Shown here piece after piece: positions 61,441 through 64,000 of a DNA stretch of 64,000 bases (position 1 is the first letter of the stretch; each line of letters begins with the position of its first letter). The stretch is from Diphasiastrum complanatum. Lineage: Eukaryota; Streptophyta; Lycopodiopsida; Lycopodiales; Lycopodiaceae. The stretch is taken from positions 43,010,858 to 43,074,857 of the forward strand of contig CM055097.1 of the NCBI GenBank assembly GCA_029204225.1. Reading direction: 5' to 3'. The position numbers and the translations under genes were made by a program. The notes under the pieces are model-generated. The model was not told where the DNA came from. It did no database searches and was given only the letters and a program-made list of their open reading frames with translations.

Positions 61441-61636
61441 CTAACATTGCCTCAAAGGCAAACGCACTAATATTGCTGCAAAAAAATAAAACTTAGTTTA
61501 TGGAGAGCCAAAAAGCCCATTCACTTTTTTTGTTTCATGGGGAGTGGGGGTTCACATTTTTAAGGGGGTTTACCTTCATATTTTTTTATGAGAGTTTTAC
61601 ATTTTAAAGGGGAGGTGTTTTACATTTAAGAAAAAG

Positions 61637-61645
61637 TGTGTGTGT

Positions 61646-61676
<31 letters not shown>

Positions 61677-61677
61677 G
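61637..61677. repeat. (GT)12 followed by G17
   Basis: Simple repeat; neighbouring sequence 61.5-61.8 kb is low complexity. Confidence 0.96.
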
Positions 61678-61823
61678 TGTATATTGATACATTTATTTTT
61701 AATGGAATGGAGGCACCCCTTTGTTTTATATATCTACACACACACATTTTAACCTTCTTAATTTTTTTTAGGGGCATGGAGGGACCTCCCTCCCTCTATG
61801 GGTAGTTGGTCAGCCTGTGTATG

Positions 61824-61831
61824 GAGAGAGA

Positions 61832-61899
<68 letters not shown>
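61824..61899. repeat. (GA)38 microsatellite
   Basis: GA tract with one GATA interruption. A C-rich run lies at 61966-61983. Confidence 0.97.
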
Positions 61900-61902
<3 letters not shown>

Positions 61903-62403
61903 GTGGGGCCCGTGAGAGGGAGAAAAAAGGACTTGTGTGTGCACACGCTCGTGTGTTCCAAATACCCCCCCCCCCCCCCCCCCTATTTTTCTCTTTTTAT
62001 TCACTATTTTGCTCCCGATTTAGGAGTTAAAGCTAGTGAGTTTGGGCTTGTGGTTAAACATTCCTGAAATGGCATTCCAAAATAGGGATTTGAAGGATTG
62101 AAAAAAAAACAGTTTAAGGTAGTCAAGAAATTTTTTTTGTTCATGATTTATGGGTAAAACTTTGGTAATTCAAAATAAATAAGAAAGCCATGTGATAAAG
62201 ATTATTGGCTAAAGTTTAAAGCACATTGAATGCATGAAGAAAATAGAACCTTAACTTCAAACTTCAAAATGTGCAAATATATGGGGATGTGCACTTTCCC
62301 CATAGATGCATCCCCCTCCCCATCATTTTTAGTTAAGAAAGTGTGTATGCATGGGTGAGGAGAGGAGGATGCATGCACATGAGCACCACATGCGCACAAA
62401 TAG

Positions 62404-62404
<1 letters not shown>

Positions 62405-62446
<42 letters not shown>
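62405..62446. repeat. (AT)21 microsatellite
   Basis: Perfect AT tract. The region 62470-62730 is enriched in GTGTGTAT motifs and encodes nothing recognisable. Confidence 0.97.
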
Positions 62447-62449
<3 letters not shown>

Positions 62450-62805
62450 TAGTAAAGAGTGCCCGCCAATGGTAGGCAGTCGAGGGTGTGTGTGCATGTA
62501 CACATACATGTATGTGTGCGGATTTGTGTGTTTGTGTGTGTATATGTCTATGTGTATGCCATTGATGGGCGGCTGATGGTTTGGGTGGCTGTCGATGGTC
62601 GAGGCATGCGGCCGAGCAGTCGATGTTGTGTGTGTATGTGAAGTGGATCTGTGTGAATGTGTGCATGTGCGAAGTGTGTGAAAAAGTGAGTGTGCATGTG
62701 TGTGTGTGTGTACCATCAAATTCACGAGTGCTACGAGTGCTGTTGTTACGGGTGCTACTACTGCAACTGCATGTATATGTTGACAAAATTTTCAGAATTC
62801 ACACA

Positions 62806-63576
62806 TGTGGGGATGATCCACAAGTATGATAGATCTTATTAAGCTTTATGATTAGCACAATAATCTGATTCTAGATTGAATAGCAAGATCTAGTACAGAA
62901 CTTATGGCTTAACCACAATCTAGCATGCTAAGAATCAGAGAATGATAGCAATGAATCATAAACGAGCAAAAGTACAAGAAATTAGTGTATGAGCTAAATT
63001 AGCCTCAACACGAGTTAGAGAGAAAAAATGAGAGAAATATCAAACAAAAATGGTGTAGATCCAAAATGGCAAGAGATAGCTACAAAGCTTTGGTTCTTCA
63101 TAAAAAATTATGAGAAGAGCTACACATATTTATGGAGTTTGAGGTAGCTCGACGTAGAACCACATCCATCCACCTTTCAATGACATCTAAAGTAAAAATT
63201 AGAGTCTAAGTGACATTTGTCACATCTCATGCATGTATTTCTACCTACTTTTACCAAGTGTCCTAGTTCTAACTAGAATTGTACAAATCATCATGCATGT
63301 GTCCATTTCACTTTGTGCATGCCTTGCATGTCACTATGGATCACTTACAATAAATGCATGTGATATGTCACGAGTTTCTACAAGCATAATATTGCTATTT
63401 CTAAGTCTACAATCTATATGCAAGTTGTAATCATCCAACTAGATATGACATATCCATATAGCTCGAGTTCTATCTAGGCCAAAAATTGTCATTTACATTT
63501 ATGAACCAACATACTTGCATAGTACAATGTTTGTAGCAAGCCTAAAGTCAAGATGGATTATTTTTCAATTTCAACA
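62806..63576 (-). repeat. Copia 3' LTR (element 4)
   Basis: On the minus strand it begins TGTTGAAATTGAAAA after the purine tract TTTTAGGAGGAG and ends GATCATCCCCACA at 62806, 771 bp. The 5' partner lies beyond the right edge, so the TSD cannot be checked. Confidence 0.85.
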
Positions 63577-63593
63577 CTCCTCCTAAAAACAAT

Positions 63594-63992
63594 CTATGTT
63601 GACTTGAACATGGATCTTGGTATTACTCCAAGATTGGCTCTATGCTTGATGAAGGAACTCTTGCTCAAAGGTTTGGTAAGCAAATCTGCAATACAAGATG
63701 ATGTGTCGATGTGCTCCAAATAGATTTCCCCTCCAATGAGCTTCTCTCTCACGAAGTGATGTGCAACTTCGATGTGTTTGCTCCTTGCATGAAATATCGG
63801 GTTGTTGGCAAGGGCTTGGGCTGAAATGTTGTCACACATGAAAGGTAGATCATCTTCCATGATTATCTTTAGCTCAGCTAGCAACCTCTTGATCCAATGC
63901 ACTTCTTTTGTTGTTGTAGTGAGAGCCTTATACTCAGCTTCACAAGATGAGAGTGATACAATATCTTGCTGTTTGGAAAGCCAAGATAGCAA
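63594..63992 (-). CDS. Copia RNase H (element 4, continues off window)
   Basis: Encodes LSSCEAEYKALTTTTKEVHW, LPFMCDNISAQALANNPIFH, KHIEVAHHFVREKLIGGEIY and DLLTKPLSKSSFIKHR, then a stop 17 bp before the LTR. The visible domain is uninterrupted, so this is the best preserved copia in the window. Confidence 0.93.
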   Translation of the reverse strand: MLSWLSKQQDIVSLSSCEAEYKALTTTTKEVHWIKRLLAELKIIMEDDLPFMCDNISAQALANNPIFHARSKHIEVAHHFVREKLIGGEIYLEHIDTSSCIADLLTKPLSKSSFIKHRANLGVIPRSMFKST

Positions 63993-64000
63993 GTTTCCTC

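Noticed and set aside
62202-62786. Long minus-strand frames rich in His and Thr
   Set aside because: Produced by GTGTGT/ATATAT low-complexity DNA.

Overview
The window is plant nuclear DNA from a large, repeat-rich genome. Evidence: Ty1/copia elements primed by initiator tRNA-Met (TGGTATCAGAGC), plant-type hAT elements with DUF659 transposases, plant-style GT..AG introns, and one ordinary gene with introns of 11 to 18 kb. Introns this long suggest a fern or gymnosperm; that is inference and the sequence does not settle it.

The most important content is easy to miss. A ULP1/OTS-type SUMO protease gene runs on the minus strand through the left 48 kb. Its start codon is at 48366. I could place 13 exons by splice sites, phase and family motifs. 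The last visible exon ends at 1058, and the part carrying the catalytic Cys lies beyond the left edge. Nearly all of the mobile DNA from 1 to 48 kb sits in three giant introns of this gene: about 18.2 kb (29927-48123), 11.4 kb (16632-28031) and 12.6 kb (2269-14842).

Layout: 1-2.3 kb, protease-domain exons. 2.3-14.8 kb, intron with LINE debris and a rearranged copia element (7801-13926, TSD AAACA) holding an inverted gag-to-integrase block. 14.8-16.6 kb, linker exons. 17154-23194, a complete hAT element with 8-bp TSD. 23.5-24.1 kb, a Ty3/gypsy RT relic. 25012-25773, a non-autonomous hAT-like element with 8-bp TSD and a coding-like insert. 28.0 and 29.7-29.9 kb, further exons. 30.1-46.6 kb, an array of LINE fragments joined through (TC)n tracts and split by a second hAT element (about 34.6-38.8 kb). 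48.1-48.4 kb, exon 1. 49.8-55.0 kb, a second, decayed copia. 55.9-57.2 kb, two or three exons of an unidentified minus-strand gene. 59-60.6 kb, copia gag with PBS. 62.8-64.0 kb, the 3' end of a further copia.

(GA)n/(TC)n tracts occur throughout, up to about 245 bp long. They lie inside copia LTRs, at LINE junctions and next to the first splice donor of the protease gene. Apart from the ULP1 gene and the small gene near 56 kb I see no host genes, and I see no tRNA, rRNA or CRISPR. All exon models come from reading the DNA and have not been tested against transcripts.
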